Positions 1-10,490 of a stretch of DNA of 64,000 nt are shown one piece after another; the first letter of the stretch is position 1; every line of letters begins with the position of its first letter. The stretch is from Cinclus cinclus (Eukaryota > Chordata > Aves > Passeriformes > Cinclidae). The notes beneath the pieces are model-generated. The model was not told the origin of the DNA. It was given only the letters and a program-made list of their open reading frames with translations, and ran no database searches. Both the position numbers and the translations under genes were made by a program. Location: NCBI RefSeq assembly GCF_963662255.1, contig NC_085047.1, positions 93,441,619 through 93,505,618 on the forward strand, read 5' to 3'.

Positions 1-1514
1 CAACTGAATTCTTCTCAATAATTTAAATGAATTTTATTATGTTTCTTCTATTTCAGCATAGACTAGTATTAAATGTTCTGTTCATTTTGTATCTAACATT
101 CAGTATAACTTTTTTCTGTTTTTCACTAACAGAATGACTGAAAACATAAATCTCAAGTTTTTTATTCACTTGAGAAATGTTTCTTATCAGCAGATGAGCA
201 GACTATAATGTCTCATATACAAAAGAACACAGATGAACATGAGAAAAACTACATAAGAGAGCCATGTACTGCAACTTACTTGCAAAAATAGCTATGGCAG
301 CCCATTAATACATTTCTAGTCCTACCATTTTTACTCAGTGGGCCAAATTCATACAAGAAGAAAAAAGCTAGCACAGTTTCAGCAACACACCCTATGTTAA
401 ATAAACATTAAAGGTGAAGAGTTGAGTCTCAAGCTTCTGCTACCAACTCAGAAAACCAGAATACACATAAAATTATGTAAGCAGGCCAGTAGTCTTGTAT
501 TAGTCATGCATACTGAAATTTCCCAGCATTAAGGAAGTGTCTTCTTTGCTTTACTATCATACATTTAACATTTCAAGCTACTCTGACTGTTTATGTTCAC
601 ATAGAACAGCCTGAAATCAAGTGACTTCAATAAGGAACCTCCTAGTATTGTCACTGGATTTGCACATAGTGGACAGAAAGCTGAGTGGCCTTGGAATCTT
701 ATAATAACATGCTTAAATAACATCATTTCAGTTTTAAATCTTTGAGGGTCTGCATCCTGAGGGAAGAGGTGCTAGGAATATCTGGGATGGTTACCTACAT
801 ATTGAGAAAAGTCTTCAAAAAGAAAAACATACGCAGTGAACTGAAAGTACTGACACACTATATACAGCATTCTGAAAATTAGATGTATTATGTGTGACTT
901 GTTTACATTTGAACAATCACCCTGTATTTATGTAGTCTGTTTAGCCATTTAGTATGTCATAAAATATGGAAGTTCATGCTTCTAGGAAAAAATAAAAGTT
1001 TAGAAAATACTTCTGCTGAAGATGAGAATGCAAATAAAATGTGCTATTAGAAATTACATGGAATTCCACCCACAATCTTTAAACTTACAGCATGCAAGAA
1101 TTTTACTAGGCTAAAGTTGTATTAAGTCAAGAAAAAAATTCTGAAGAACTCACTATAGCGCAAAAAACGTAACTTTAAACAATAATCTAAGGTTATTTTA
1201 TTGTTCACTTTTGGAGAAAATATTTCACGAAGTCTTGAAATTTCTTATCCAAGTCCCTGAAACTGTCAAATTCTGGACATATTTCTAACTTCACCTTACA
1301 CAGAGAAAGGAAACACATTAAATGAAACACAGTAAATGATACATTTACAAAGCATTTCTACAAATTCTGGACTAAGGATTTTTTCTGCTCAAGAGAACAT
1401 TTTCTAGAGCTCAAAGTTCATGTGCACTACAGAATGCATGCTATTTTAAAAATGACACCTAAGCAACAGAAATGATGAAAAGTTCCTTTTGGACTTGTAT
1501 AGAAGAACACGTAC
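1..1514 (-). other. NAXD: NAXD intron 3 (partial)
   Basis: AT-rich intronic sequence downstream of the exon 3 donor on the minus strand. No further NAXD exon, repeat family or RNA gene was recognised here. The next exon must lie outside the window. Confidence 0.8.
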
Positions 1515-1560
1515 CACTTTGAGAGCTGTGATTGCAGCAAAATATGGTGCTCCAGTGTAT
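1515..1560 (-). CDS. NAXD: NAXD coding exon 3
   Basis: A 46-base exon on the minus strand between a TTTTAG acceptor and a GTACGT donor. With the two bases carried from exon 2 it encodes E-YTGAPYFAAITALKV. Human NAXD continues YTGAPYFAAISALKV at the same point, one conservative difference. YTGAPYFAA is the family's conserved signature in the N-terminal half of the kinase-like fold. It ends in phase 0, as needed for the next human segment (GADLSH). I searched 1-1514 for that next exon and found no match, so the remaining exons lie left of the window. The exon is too short for an ordinary ORF search. Confidence 0.93.
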
Positions 1561-2582
1561 CTAAAATGAAATAAAATTCAGGTTAGGAAGCACAGTAATG
1601 AGATTAGATAATGATCTTTCATAGGAATATTTATGAGGATCATGCCATAAACCAGCAAAATTTTCTCAAGTAACAGAGGTAAAATTTTAGAGACAAACAA
1701 AACAAGAGCCTCATCTGCAAGCTAAATATGGGATCTGTGACCTGGATCAATCCCATCTGGCTTTAGATACTTAACTAAAATGCCTAAACTGAGATTTCAG
1801 TTGCCCTAAATTCTCTCTATAAAGGCTGAAGAAAGACATATGAACACAATCACTCTTTAAAGGTGCTTACCTCAGCCAAGAGGTAAAAACCTAGGACAAT
1901 TAGGTCCTAACTCCTGGCTATTCGACCCAGCTACAAGATAGCTCTTTATGGAATGTTTATTAATGGCAGATGTCCAGCAGTAGACTCTCTTACAGGAGAG
2001 AGATGTAACCTCTTTTTCAAAAGGGAAAAATGAAAAACAAGAAGGTGTAGTGGCTCATTCAAAGTATTAGGTCAGTACAGCACTTAACTGATTTATGCAG
2101 TACATCTTTTCTTACCTGAAATAGGATATTTCCATTACTCCAGTACATGGTATTGACAGAATCTAGTAAACACCGATATTTTTCAAAATAAAAAGCCCCC
2201 AAGAAAACATAGCATAAGAAAATACAGAGTTCCCAAGAAAGCAAAACAATCAGATATGCCACTGTTTCACTCTTATTCTAAAACCTCATCATGCAATGGG
2301 AAAATACTAACACTGAAAGCAGAGAGTTTGGTGGCCAAAAAATACAGAGAAGGTAGACACAAATAGCATGTTAAGTTCCCATAACATTCAGTATCAAAAT
2401 TTTGCAACATAACCGCAAGGTACCATGTTCTTTCCTAAGTATGCGTGGTCATGATGATGGAGTAAAAAAGCTCTCTGGAAAACTGTGGTTTAAGTGTAAA
2501 GTGAGTTTGAATGGCTTCTACAAATAGTTGTGACATCCTGAAGCTTTATCAGAAGCAAAAACCAAATTTCTATTTAACTTAC
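1561..2582 (-). other. NAXD: NAXD intron 2
   Basis: A 1022-base intron with a GTAAGT donor and TTTTAG acceptor on the minus strand. It is AT-rich and I see nothing else in it. Confidence 0.85.
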
Positions 2583-2733
2583 TCTCGACATCCTCCAACA
2601 ATGCCTACACGACCATCTTGACCTTTATGCTTTTTTCCTGTTAGAGGAGGGATAACATTGCGCACCAGCTGAAAAATATTCTCCATATCCTTCAGAGTAT
2701 GTGTTCTGTGCAGTGAAAAAGATCTCTCTATAA
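2583..2733 (-). CDS. NAXD: NAXD coding exon 2
   Basis: On the minus strand a TTTTCAG acceptor is followed by 151 coding bases and a GTAAGT donor. The translation contains [18 protein letters not shown], then a segment ending in [17 protein letters not shown]. This closely follows human NAXD as I remember it (ERAFSLRKAHSIKDMEN and [17 protein letters not shown]). The GRVGIVGG segment opens the ribokinase-like carbohydrate-kinase fold and its nucleotide-binding core. The exon takes one base from exon 1 (phase 1) and hands on two bases (phase 2). Only about 50 residues of the roughly 340-residue protein are in this exon. This is the strongest identification on the left side of the window. Confidence 0.95.
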
Positions 2734-5700
2734 CTGAAAAGAAGAAAATAAGTGTTACTTCGAAGCATGTTCTTTCCTAAAGTAATGCCAAGCATTTCTT
2801 TTAAGCACTCATGTGCACTAATGAATTCACGCAAAGATACACAAAGTGATGTACTTCTAAAGTCCAAATGCTTTGTCACTTAAAGGCCTTTAGAACAGTG
2901 AGTAACTAGGGAAGGTGATGATTATAAAAATGCATTCAGGGTCTGATGAAGAGAATATTCTCACTGACTGTTCACAGTTCTAATTTAGGGCTCAGGTACA
3001 GAAAGAAACATCAGAATAGTTATATGAACATTTTGTAACTAGAAATACCTTCTCAGTGCAGTCTGAAATCAGTTCAATAATTAAGCTCAACTGAAAGAGG
3101 AACACTTAATAAGGACTAAACACATCCACAGAGCAAGCACAAAGCAACTAAAACCAAATGTTAAATGTACACCCTACCTTATATTTCGCTTCCCCTTAAA
3201 GACTTCCACCTCTTAGCAGAATCAGGGCCTATCTCACTGCTTTTTTATTTTGGTAGGCGGTTACAAAGCATAGTGAAAGTCTTTCTGCAAAACTATAATC
3301 CAACACACTAGATGCAAACATCACAAATATCACACAAAGATCATTTTTAGCTATAATACATCTCCGGATTTCTGATGCAAAGCCACATGCCAAGCCACAT
3401 ACTAAAACAACTGCACACTCAGTAGGCTATGTATCAAATTACTCTTTCAAAGGGCTACAAAAATTCAGAAAAAATTATTTCAACAATTACAACTAGAAAG
3501 AATTAAAACATTTACCCAAGACGGGAAAAGTGTGAAGATCACTACTTCTATTGACAATGTGTTGACTATAAACTGCAGCAAATACACTAAAAGAGCAAGT
3601 TCTTAAAAACTCCTCATTACCTGTAAAATTCTGTTCAGAAGAGTGGCTTATTTGAATGCTAATATCAGTGTCCTAGACCACAGCCATGCTTACTTTTTTA
3701 CAGACCTTCTAAAAATCCTTCAAGGAACTGCTACACATGTATAACATAATTATGTAGAAAATAACTCCATTATATACTCCTTATATTCAGCTGTATAAAA
3801 CTCAGTAACCCCACCCCCCAAGTCCAAAATACAGAGAGGAAAAGAAGAGTGGGAAAAAAAAGAACAAAAACTGTTCCAGAAATACTGGACGCAAGTGGGA
3901 AAAATGTAATAAACAAGAAAATTCCAAATCTGTGTGCTATCAGCAAAATGCATCTTTTTCTCAGTCTTCCACAGAATCTAAACCTGAACCAGACATGCTA
4001 ATCTTCAGTAATGGTATGCTTTAGTCTTCAATAATGATAAATACTCTTGGCTGATCTTTTGCTTTTGAATACAGGCATCCCACTCTTACTGAGAGATAAT
4101 AAGAAAAAAAAGGGGGGGGGGGGAAAGAAAGGAATGAAAATAAAAGAAAATAAACCCACAGCTTGTTTTGGATTATGGCCAAAATAGCATTGCAGTGACC
4201 CAGAGGAGAAAAAAAATGCTCATCTTCTCTGAAAATAGGGCAGATTATTTTCTTTAAATCACACTTCATACACTTGCTGGTTTTCAACCACACAAGAATA
4301 CTATATAGCTTGGAACCTTTAAAATGCAGCGTTGTTAAGAAGGCCTTCTGTTTATTTGCTGCTGCTTTTTGTTCATGTGTGAATATAAAGCGACTACATA
4401 ATAAACGGAGAGAAAGCAGAGAATTATGCAAAAAGCCATTCTTAAAACAGCCCTACTCTACCTACAGAATCACTACAGCATGTTCAGCTCTTAACAAATG
4501 AAATCTTAATTCCTTAAAAGATGTGTTGCCTGAAGCATTATGTTCACATTTTAGCATAAACACTTTTTTAAAGCTTTGCCAATTATAAGATTAGAATCTC
4601 AAATTGCTCTTGCTATGGTTAAATAAATAAAAAGCATTTTTGCATAGTGCAATATACCTGTACACCTATATGATGAAATCCAGCAAGAAAAATTGAACCT
4701 CAGTTTCAGGTAGTTACACATAACTAAGCTTTTCAGGAAAAAAACTTTCAGAAGTAATGTAAGGCCTTATAGGTACCTTCAGTCTAGAACCTTAAATGAT
4801 TACCTATGGATTTTCTAAAGCACATCAGTTTTTCCTTTATTTTAAATGTGAAAACATTTGAAACATTGTATCCATTCATATCCCATAAATTATCTACAAA
4901 ACTCTGCTGCCACCCAGAAATCCTACACACCAACTATACACCCAAGAAACACAACTAGGTCTGCCAGCCTAAACCCTTAACAAGCCTAAGCACCCAGTCT
5001 GCCAGACATTTTACAGGGAAGCAGTAACTAACACACAACTAGAACAGCCTCTCAGGACTCAGAGAAAGCCCCTTAGGATCTGGCATGCCAGATTATTATT
5101 CAACACTGATGCTGGGTGGTGGTTTGTTTTTTTTTGGTTTTTTTTTTCTCTTCAAACTACACTTCTTTTCTTCCAAGCAGTCTGAAATTCAGAAGTAGAA
5201 CAGAGTAAGACTTGTTTGATTTCCACATGGCAAGCTACAATCACTAAACCCCAGTCTGACTCTAGCTCCAGCACTGATGGAGTAATCCCTGATTTCCTCC
5301 TGCCCATGCAGTCTACCTCCATGTACAAAGAGACCATGATAAACGTCACATGCACACAGATTCCAAGAAATTTGTTAATGATTGCTACCATCATTCTGGC
5401 CCACACATGAGGTACAGAAGGAAGACCTTGTACATAAATACCAATTCTTGAGATACTGCTTTGCCTTTTTCTTTAAAGTCACTTCAGATGCCCATTGAAC
5501 TTATAAAGAGCTGGTGTAGAAAAAAAAAACATAAGCAAATATTTTCATCTTCTATTACACCTACTACAATAATACAATGTTTAATAGATAATATTCAGAA
5601 TTTTGTTGCAAATAAATTTATTTTAAAGAAGCTAGATCTTAACATCTGACTTACTTCAGTGTAGGCAAAACTCCACTCTTTTCCCAGCCCTGAAAAAACA

Positions 5701-6092
5701 CATGCACAGCCTCAACTTCATATACTGGGTTATGCTTCATAACTTCAAGCAGAACAGCAGCAAAAATTCTGCTACTAAGTAACTAATGCTTCCAGCAACT
5801 CTCCTACTTGACTTTTAGGTATAAAGCTCCTCCTAACTCCACTGTACAGAGACATGAATGTGGAAAGAAGTTCCCAAGGTTTACAGGTTCAAAATGTATG
5901 ATTAAGCTCATCAAAATTTGCTACAACTAATGTACCTGTATTAAACAATCAGTACAATGGAACGAATAATGATTTAATTTCAACTGACATCAGACAAACA
6001 CCTTCACCACAGTATTAAATAATTCCAATTAGCTTTTATTTTCAAAAGCTGCTTACTACCAGTGCTTTCACACAGAAGTTTTAAAAAGTACC
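2734..6092 (-). other. NAXD: NAXD intron 1, distal part, with 3' flank of the nested SANT gene
   Basis: AT-rich sequence between NAXD exon 2 and the stop codon of the nested SANT gene. It holds a run of 12 G at 4112-4123 and a T-rich stretch near 5124-5147. Possible minus-strand polyadenylation signals (AATAAA) for the SANT gene lie at 6035-6040 and 5617-5622; I cannot tell which is used. Short ORFs here show no known domain. Confidence 0.6.
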
Positions 6093-6496
6093 CTAGCTTT
6101 TATTTATGCTGTAGAAGGAAGTACCTATCGGTGGAGAAAGTGTTGCTGTCATAGCATTATAATTAAAGTTATCCGCATATGAACGATGGTTTGCTCTCCG
6201 AGGTGGACTTGCTGGCATAGACTGTGACCTTTGTGATACGGTAGAAGAAATTCCAGCCAACATCTGTCCCAACATCTGTAACATCTGGAGTTCTCGAGCA
6301 TGCTCAGCTTCCCGACGCTTGTCCTCAATTTTGAGCCTCTGTTCTTCGAATCTGTAAAATTTCTCATCTGTATCCATGCTCTGCTGCAGGAATTTTTCCA
6401 TCATTTTATCCAATGTCAGATTTGTATGGCGCTTTTTTGATCTTTTGGGCTGATTGAGAGGTGGGGTAATAGTTGGAGCATTGACTTCTTTAAAGC
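6093..6496 (-). CDS. Myb/SANT-like DNA-binding domain protein, coding exon 2 (C-terminus)
   Basis: The acceptor CTTTAG ends at 6497, and the exon joins exon 1 in phase 1 to make a glycine (residue 188). Residues 204-210 (PKRSKKR) look like a nuclear localisation signal. Residues about 213-270 are a charged, heptad-like helix (LTLDKMMEKFLQQSMD, then a Glu/Arg-rich stretch and MLQMLGQML) predicted to form a coiled coil for oligomerisation. The tail is Ser/Pro-rich and ends at a TAG stop (6093-6095). An N-terminal SANT/trihelix domain with a C-terminal coiled coil is typical of MSANTD/NAIF1-type proteins, several of which derive from Harbinger transposon Myb-like proteins; that origin is inference here. 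A possible cryptic donor (TAG then GTACTT) follows base 6125, also in phase 1, and would replace the last residues if used. Confidence 0.85.
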
Positions 6497-7713
6497 CTAA
6501 AGCAAGGAAAGAATCTATTATTTTTCTGATGGAAAACAATTTTCTAAGAGGAAAGCAGCAAAAAAAATATCCCTACAAGATGTGACCTAACATCTCACAA
6601 AGCATTATGCTACACTTTCTCAGTGTGTGCTGTATTTATTTGAGATATTTTTCTTTCAGAGTATTAAAGCAAACCCACAAACTTCTACCAAGTTGCAAGG
6701 GTAACAGAAAAATCAGAGGCATTTTTTATTTGTAGTATTAACTTCAACAATGGGAGTCTTTTTCATCTTCTAAAAAGGTTTGAGTGAAGGTTATTAAATA
6801 GTATAGTCTCATTTGTGTATTGCAGGTAATTACATTAATCTAAATTGAGTTTCAGTCTTTTGGCATTCTAGATTTGCATTTCAAAAGAACAATAGTGTAA
6901 ACAACTCTTTGATAGGGTTTAAGTGGAAAAAGGTTGCTTAAACGTCAACCAATTGGCCGATTCCTAAGTGATGTCAACTTCTGAAAGCAGGTTCTTGTTT
7001 GTATTAAAAATCCTGCATTAATCTAGATTGAAAACAAACAAGCAACATTTTCCCCGTACCTCCACAATACAAACGTGGAGGGTAAAGAACGCTCAGGGAA
7101 AGGACATGCTTTATCGGAAGTGCTGTTTCTGTCTGCAAGCCAGATAAAGTTAGAAGCAGCGTTTCTGAAGCGACCCGTGCAATTTATTATGCAAAAGCTC
7201 TCCCCTAGCTTTCTGGCCCATCTGCAACAATAAGCAGATTTCTTAGGTATTATCGTCGTCATCGTTTTACCGATTAGCAAAACTGCACACAGTCTGCAGG
7301 GAACAGGAAAATCCTCCAGCAAGAAGGATGCTTCTTTTCTTGTACAATGCTACTTGACACTTCGTCTCGATAATCTTTGCGCTAGTCTTCCGTGGGTTTG
7401 CCATTGATAAATAGCGATAAAAATTCACTAGGGTCACGGTCGGCAGCATCTCCCCCTCCCCGGTATGCAGCACTTCCAGCACCCGCAGCAGCCCGCTCCC
7501 CTCCCGGGCTCCCCAGTCCACGGGGACGCGCAAGGTGCAAGAGCGGGGGGAGGCACGGGCGGGGTTCGGAGCGCGAAGGACGGGGCAGGAGGCAGCAGGA
7601 TAAGGCAAAAGCCCGGTGGCGCGCTAGATGCGGAGAAGCGCCGGCAGTCGGGTTGCGAGAGCCCGCGGGGTGAGGGGAGGACACCCGGCGCCGGCAGCCC
7701 GCCGGCTACTCAC
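6497..7713 (-). other. Intron of the nested SANT gene
   Basis: 1217 bases between a GTGAGT donor and a CTTTAG acceptor on the minus strand. The half next to exon 1 is GC-rich (edge of the CpG island); the half next to exon 2 is AT-rich. Plus-strand ORFs over the GC-rich half are shadows of base composition. No additional exon is needed, because the two coding exons join in frame. Confidence 0.75.
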
Positions 7714-8275
7714 CGTCACCCGGCGGCACGGGGATGGCGAAGGACGGGCACTCCACCTTGATGGGGTGGTCGGCGTAGGAAGAGCACTCGCCGGAATCCT
7801 CGGTGAAGTTGTCGCGCGGGGACTCCGGCCCGGCGTCCTCGTCCAGGTCGGCGTCCAGCTCGCGGCTGTTGTGCGGCGTGCCCGGCGTGGGCGGCGCGGC
7901 GAGCGGCCCCGCGGCCGGCTGGGCGCCGTCGGGCGGCGGGGCCAGCGGTTCGGGGGCGCCGTCGGGCCCCCCCCGGCAGCTGAGGATCCGGTCCATCTCG
8001 TCGTAGTACTTGCATATCTTGCGGGCGTGCCCGTTCTTCTTCAGCCCGTCCCGGGCCTGGTAGTACTGCCGCTTGAGGCCCTTGATGCGGATGCGGCACT
8101 GCTCGGGGGTGCGCTCGAAGCCCAGCTCGGCCAGGCGGCACGCCACGTCCCGGTACACATGGCTGTTCCGAAAGTTGCCGTCCAGCGCCGACTGCACGTC
8201 CGCCTCGCCCCAGATCTCCAGCAGCGCCCGCGTCTCCAGATCCGACCACAGGAAGCCCCGCGTGTTCGTAATCAT
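7714..8275 (-). CDS. Myb/SANT-like DNA-binding domain protein, coding exon 1
   Basis: First coding exon of a 321-residue protein nested in NAXD intron 1. The start is the ATG at 8273-8275 (A at -3); the open frame further upstream has only GTG-type starts. Residues about 8-98 form a trihelix/Myb-SANT-like domain of the Myb_DNA-bind_4 type. Spaced tryptophans W10 and W22 lie in helix 1, a VYRDVACRLAELGFERTPEQCRIRIKGL-type core follows at 40-67, and KICKYYDEMDRIL is at 86-98. Residues about 102-135 are a Pro/Ala linker and 139-163 an acidic Asp/Glu stretch. I172-K173-V174-E175 fits a SUMO-acceptor consensus. The exon ends in a GTGAGT donor after 562 coding bases (phase 1). The likely role is a nuclear DNA-binding regulator, by family inference. 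Codon use is extremely GC-rich because the exon lies in a CpG island. I cannot match it to a named human gene with certainty, so no symbol is given. Confidence 0.88.
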
Positions 8276-8320
8276 CCTTGGCCGGCCGGGGTCACTGCAA
8301 TGGCCGCGCACCGGGGAGAG

Positions 8321-8402
8321 GGAAGGAGGGAGGGAGGGAAGGAGGGAGGGAGAGAGGGAGGGACGGAGGGGGCGGAGGAGGGCGGCGGGGAGGAGGGAGG
8401 GG
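8321..8402 (+). repeat. (GGGA)n/GGAG-rich low-complexity tract
   Basis: An imperfect purine tract of GGGA, GGAG and GAGG units directly upstream of the SANT-gene start codon (about 45-130 bases 5' of the ATG). On the transcribed minus-strand product it reads as a CCCTCCCT-rich 5' leader or promoter. Closely spaced G-runs on the plus strand give it G-quadruplex potential. Confidence 0.9.
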
Positions 8403-8605
8403 GTTTAATGCCCGCACGCGGCTCTCCCAGGGGGCGCCTACGCCAGCCCCGGCAGCCGCGGTGCGGCGGGAAGCGGCGGAGAGCCGAGCCCCGGGACCCG
8501 CATCCCGGACCGCCGCCGCTCGTAGCCCGCACGCACGGAAACAAAACTTTCCAGGCGCCGCTTTGCGCTGCGGGCACCTGCAGCAAGAGGGGCGGTAAGG
8601 TAGCA

Positions 8606-8606
<1 letters not shown>

Positions 8607-8638
<32 letters not shown>
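8607..8638. repeat. A32 homopolymer within the CpG island
   Basis: A pure run of 32 A bases between GC-rich sequences, just upstream of the SANT gene. Length at such runs is error-prone in assemblies. No target-site duplication or retrogene body was seen next to it. Confidence 0.9.
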
Positions 8639-8639
<1 letters not shown>

Positions 8640-9462
8640 CCTCTTCCTCTTGGCCTCCTCCGAAAAGGATTATGATAAATAAAAAATAAACAAACGAGCA
8701 CCCGGCGCGGAGCCGCGGTCCCCTCCTCCCCCTCTCTCAGGCAGTCATCCGTGCGCTGCCGCTCCCCCGCCCCGGGCTCCACTGGGAGCGACAGGACGAC
8801 GGCGCTGGCTGGACTTGGAGGCTCTGCTCATCACAGTGCGCCTGCCTCCCGCTCTTCCTCCCCCTCCCTCCCCGCCGCAGTGGAGCGCGATCCCTGCACA
8901 CACACACACCCCCGACAGGGCGCTGCAGCTCCGCTCGGCGCCTACCTCACCCCCGCGCACCGCCGGGCCGGGCCGCGCCGCGCCAGCGCGGGCAGCGACA
9001 TCGCTGCGCCCTGGCAGCCGTGTCGCCCTGGCCGCCGTGTCACCCAGCCCGGGGCGGGCTTCTCCCGCACCGGCGCGCACACGCGCGGCAGCGCTGCCCC
9101 TGCAGGCCGCCACAACGGCCGCGCCGCAGCCGGCGCCGCCCGCAGGCCCGCGGGGACCCGGCAGCCGCTGCCCTTGGCAGACCCTGCGGCGGTGCCGGGG
9201 GTCGGGTCTGTGAGCGCTTCCCCCGCCCCCGGCCGTCCCTCCGCGGGGCAGGTGAGCGGCCCGGCAGGCGGGGGTGGGCCGCATCGTGCTGGGCCCCGCT
9301 GCCGCCCCTTCGCTTCGGTTCCGCTCTCCGACAGGAGCGTCACGAGGCCGCCACCGCCTCCCTCCCGCCTCGGCCCAGCCCTCGCGGGGCTCCTTCCGTG
9401 GGCTCCGCCAGCACCCGGCGCCCACCCGCCTCCCGCCCGGGCCGGCGCTCGGAGGTTTGTAC

Positions 9463-9532
9463 CTTCGTCACGCCGCAGCCAGAGGGCCGCGGCCAGGGCG
9501 GCCAGGGCGATGACAGCGCCCCGTCCCCACAT
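9463..9532 (-). CDS. NAXD: NAXD coding exon 1 (N-terminus of NAD(P)H-hydrate dehydratase)
   Basis: NAXD is the ATP-dependent (S)-NAD(P)H-hydrate dehydratase. With the epimerase NAXE it turns hydrated NADH and NADPH (NADHX, NADPHX) back into the normal cofactors, in cytosol and mitochondria. This exon encodes 23 residues plus one base. It starts at the first ATG (9530-9532; A at -3, G at -1) and ends at a GTACAA donor. The peptide is hydrophobic and alanine/leucine-rich (MWGRGAVIALAALAAALW), then LRRDE, which looks like a targeting or signal segment. The human protein also begins with a hydrophobic stretch. The trailing single base joins exon 2 in frame (phase 1) to give a valine where human has a similar small hydrophobic residue before its ERAFSL motif. 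The first exon is poorly conserved in this family, so the assignment rests on phase, position in a CpG island and hydrophobic character. An open stretch continues 5' of the ATG but has no upstream in-frame ATG nearby. Confidence 0.75.
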
Positions 9533-9860
9533 CCTCGCAGGGGACAAGGCAGGGCCGCTCCGCTCTTACCTCGGCACAGCGCGGGGCTCCGCACACCCGC
9601 TGCCCAGCGCGCACAGCTCATCGGAGCGGCTTCCGCCTCCGCTCCGCTCCGCGCCGGCGGGGCCGGGCAGCGCTCCGCGGCAGGCGCGCCCTCCCGGCCC
9701 CGCTCCGCGCCTCCCTCCCCGCGGGCTGCCCGCGCCCCGCGCACACACCGGCGGGCGGGGCCGCCGCGGAAGGCTGTGTGTTACAGCCCGGTTCGGCCCG
9801 GGAGGGACAGCTTGGGGTGCCTGGCCCGGCCGTCACGGATCCTTGCGGCTGTCTTCTCGG

Positions 9861-10039
9861 CCCTTTAATTGGCAGCTTTTATAAACTCCCAGGCATTTAC
9901 CATTTATTGCTGCCGGCGTTTCACGCTCTTCCCATCCCTCACCTCGCCAGGTGTTTCTGAGAAAACTCCTCGTTTGCAAGTGTGATTTGCTTCTAAGGTG
10001 CTATTTCTTGCTCAGATACATCATTTCCCCTATACGCAG
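9861..10039. other. Short intergenic flank of the NAXD CpG island
   Basis: Ordinary sequence between the end of the CpG island and the first CR1 fragment. Nothing recognised. Confidence 0.6.
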
Positions 10040-10490
10040 CGCTTACCCTGTACTCTCTTGGTGAGGCCACATCTCAAGTACTGTGTCCGCTTCTGGGCTC
10101 CTCAGTCTGCAAAGGACACTTGAAGTGTTGGATCAAATCCAGAGAAAGGAAATAAAACTGGTCTGGAACACTAGTCCTTTGAGGAGAAGGTGAGGAAGCT
10201 GGTGTTGTTTAATCTGTAGAAAAGGAGGCTCAGGAGAGAACTTTACAACTATCTGAAAGGAGGTTGTAGCCAGGTGGGAGTCAGCCTCTTCTCCCAGGTA
10301 ACCAGTGACAGGAGCACAGTCTCACAGGCCAGGGGAGGTATAGGTGGTACATCAGGAGGAATTCCACCACAGAAAGGGTGATTAGATCTTGGAATGGGAT
10401 GCCAAGGGAGGTGGTGGAATCGCTGTCCCTGGAGGTGGTTAAGGAAAGACTGGAAATGGCACTTAGTGCTGTAGTCTAGTTGACATGTGT
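10040..10490 (+). mobile_element. CR1 LINE 3' fragment, sense
   Basis: Recognised from typical avian CR1 3'-end words in order: GGTGAGGCCACATCTC, a leu-val-like GAGGAAGCTGGTGTTGTTTA, CTGAAAGGAGGTTGTAGCCAGG, CTTCTCCCAGGTAAC, then TGGAATGGGATGCCAAGGGAGG and CCCTGGAGGTGGTTAAGG. The copy is 5'-truncated, as most CR1s are, and lacks the terminal octamer repeat, so it has decayed or is truncated at its 3' end too. It is not coding. Confidence 0.9.

Larger units (their letters stand above)
7440..9860. promoter_or_regulatory. CpG island spanning NAXD exon 1 and the SANT gene start
   Basis: GC content and CpG density rise sharply near 7440 and fall again near 9860, where the sequence becomes AT-rich. 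The island covers the first coding exons of both minus-strand genes, so it very likely contains two promoters, one near 9550-9780 for NAXD and one near 8300-8700 for the SANT gene. GC-box-like sequences are frequent (for example around 9750-9765). No clear TATA box was seen for either gene, as is usual for CpG-island promoters. Many overlapping open frames on both strands here result from the scarcity of stop codons and are not genes. Confidence 0.8.

Noticed and set aside
6093..6539. Treating the C-terminal SANT exon as a single-exon 148-codon gene
   Set aside because: The upstream residues come from intron; a CTTTAG acceptor at 6497 joins it in frame to the SANT-domain exon.
7628..9884. Many long open frames on both strands across the CpG island (up to 377 codons)
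   Set aside because: Low stop-codon density in GC-rich DNA. Only the SANT exon and NAXD exon 1 have splice sites in correct phase and protein-family support.
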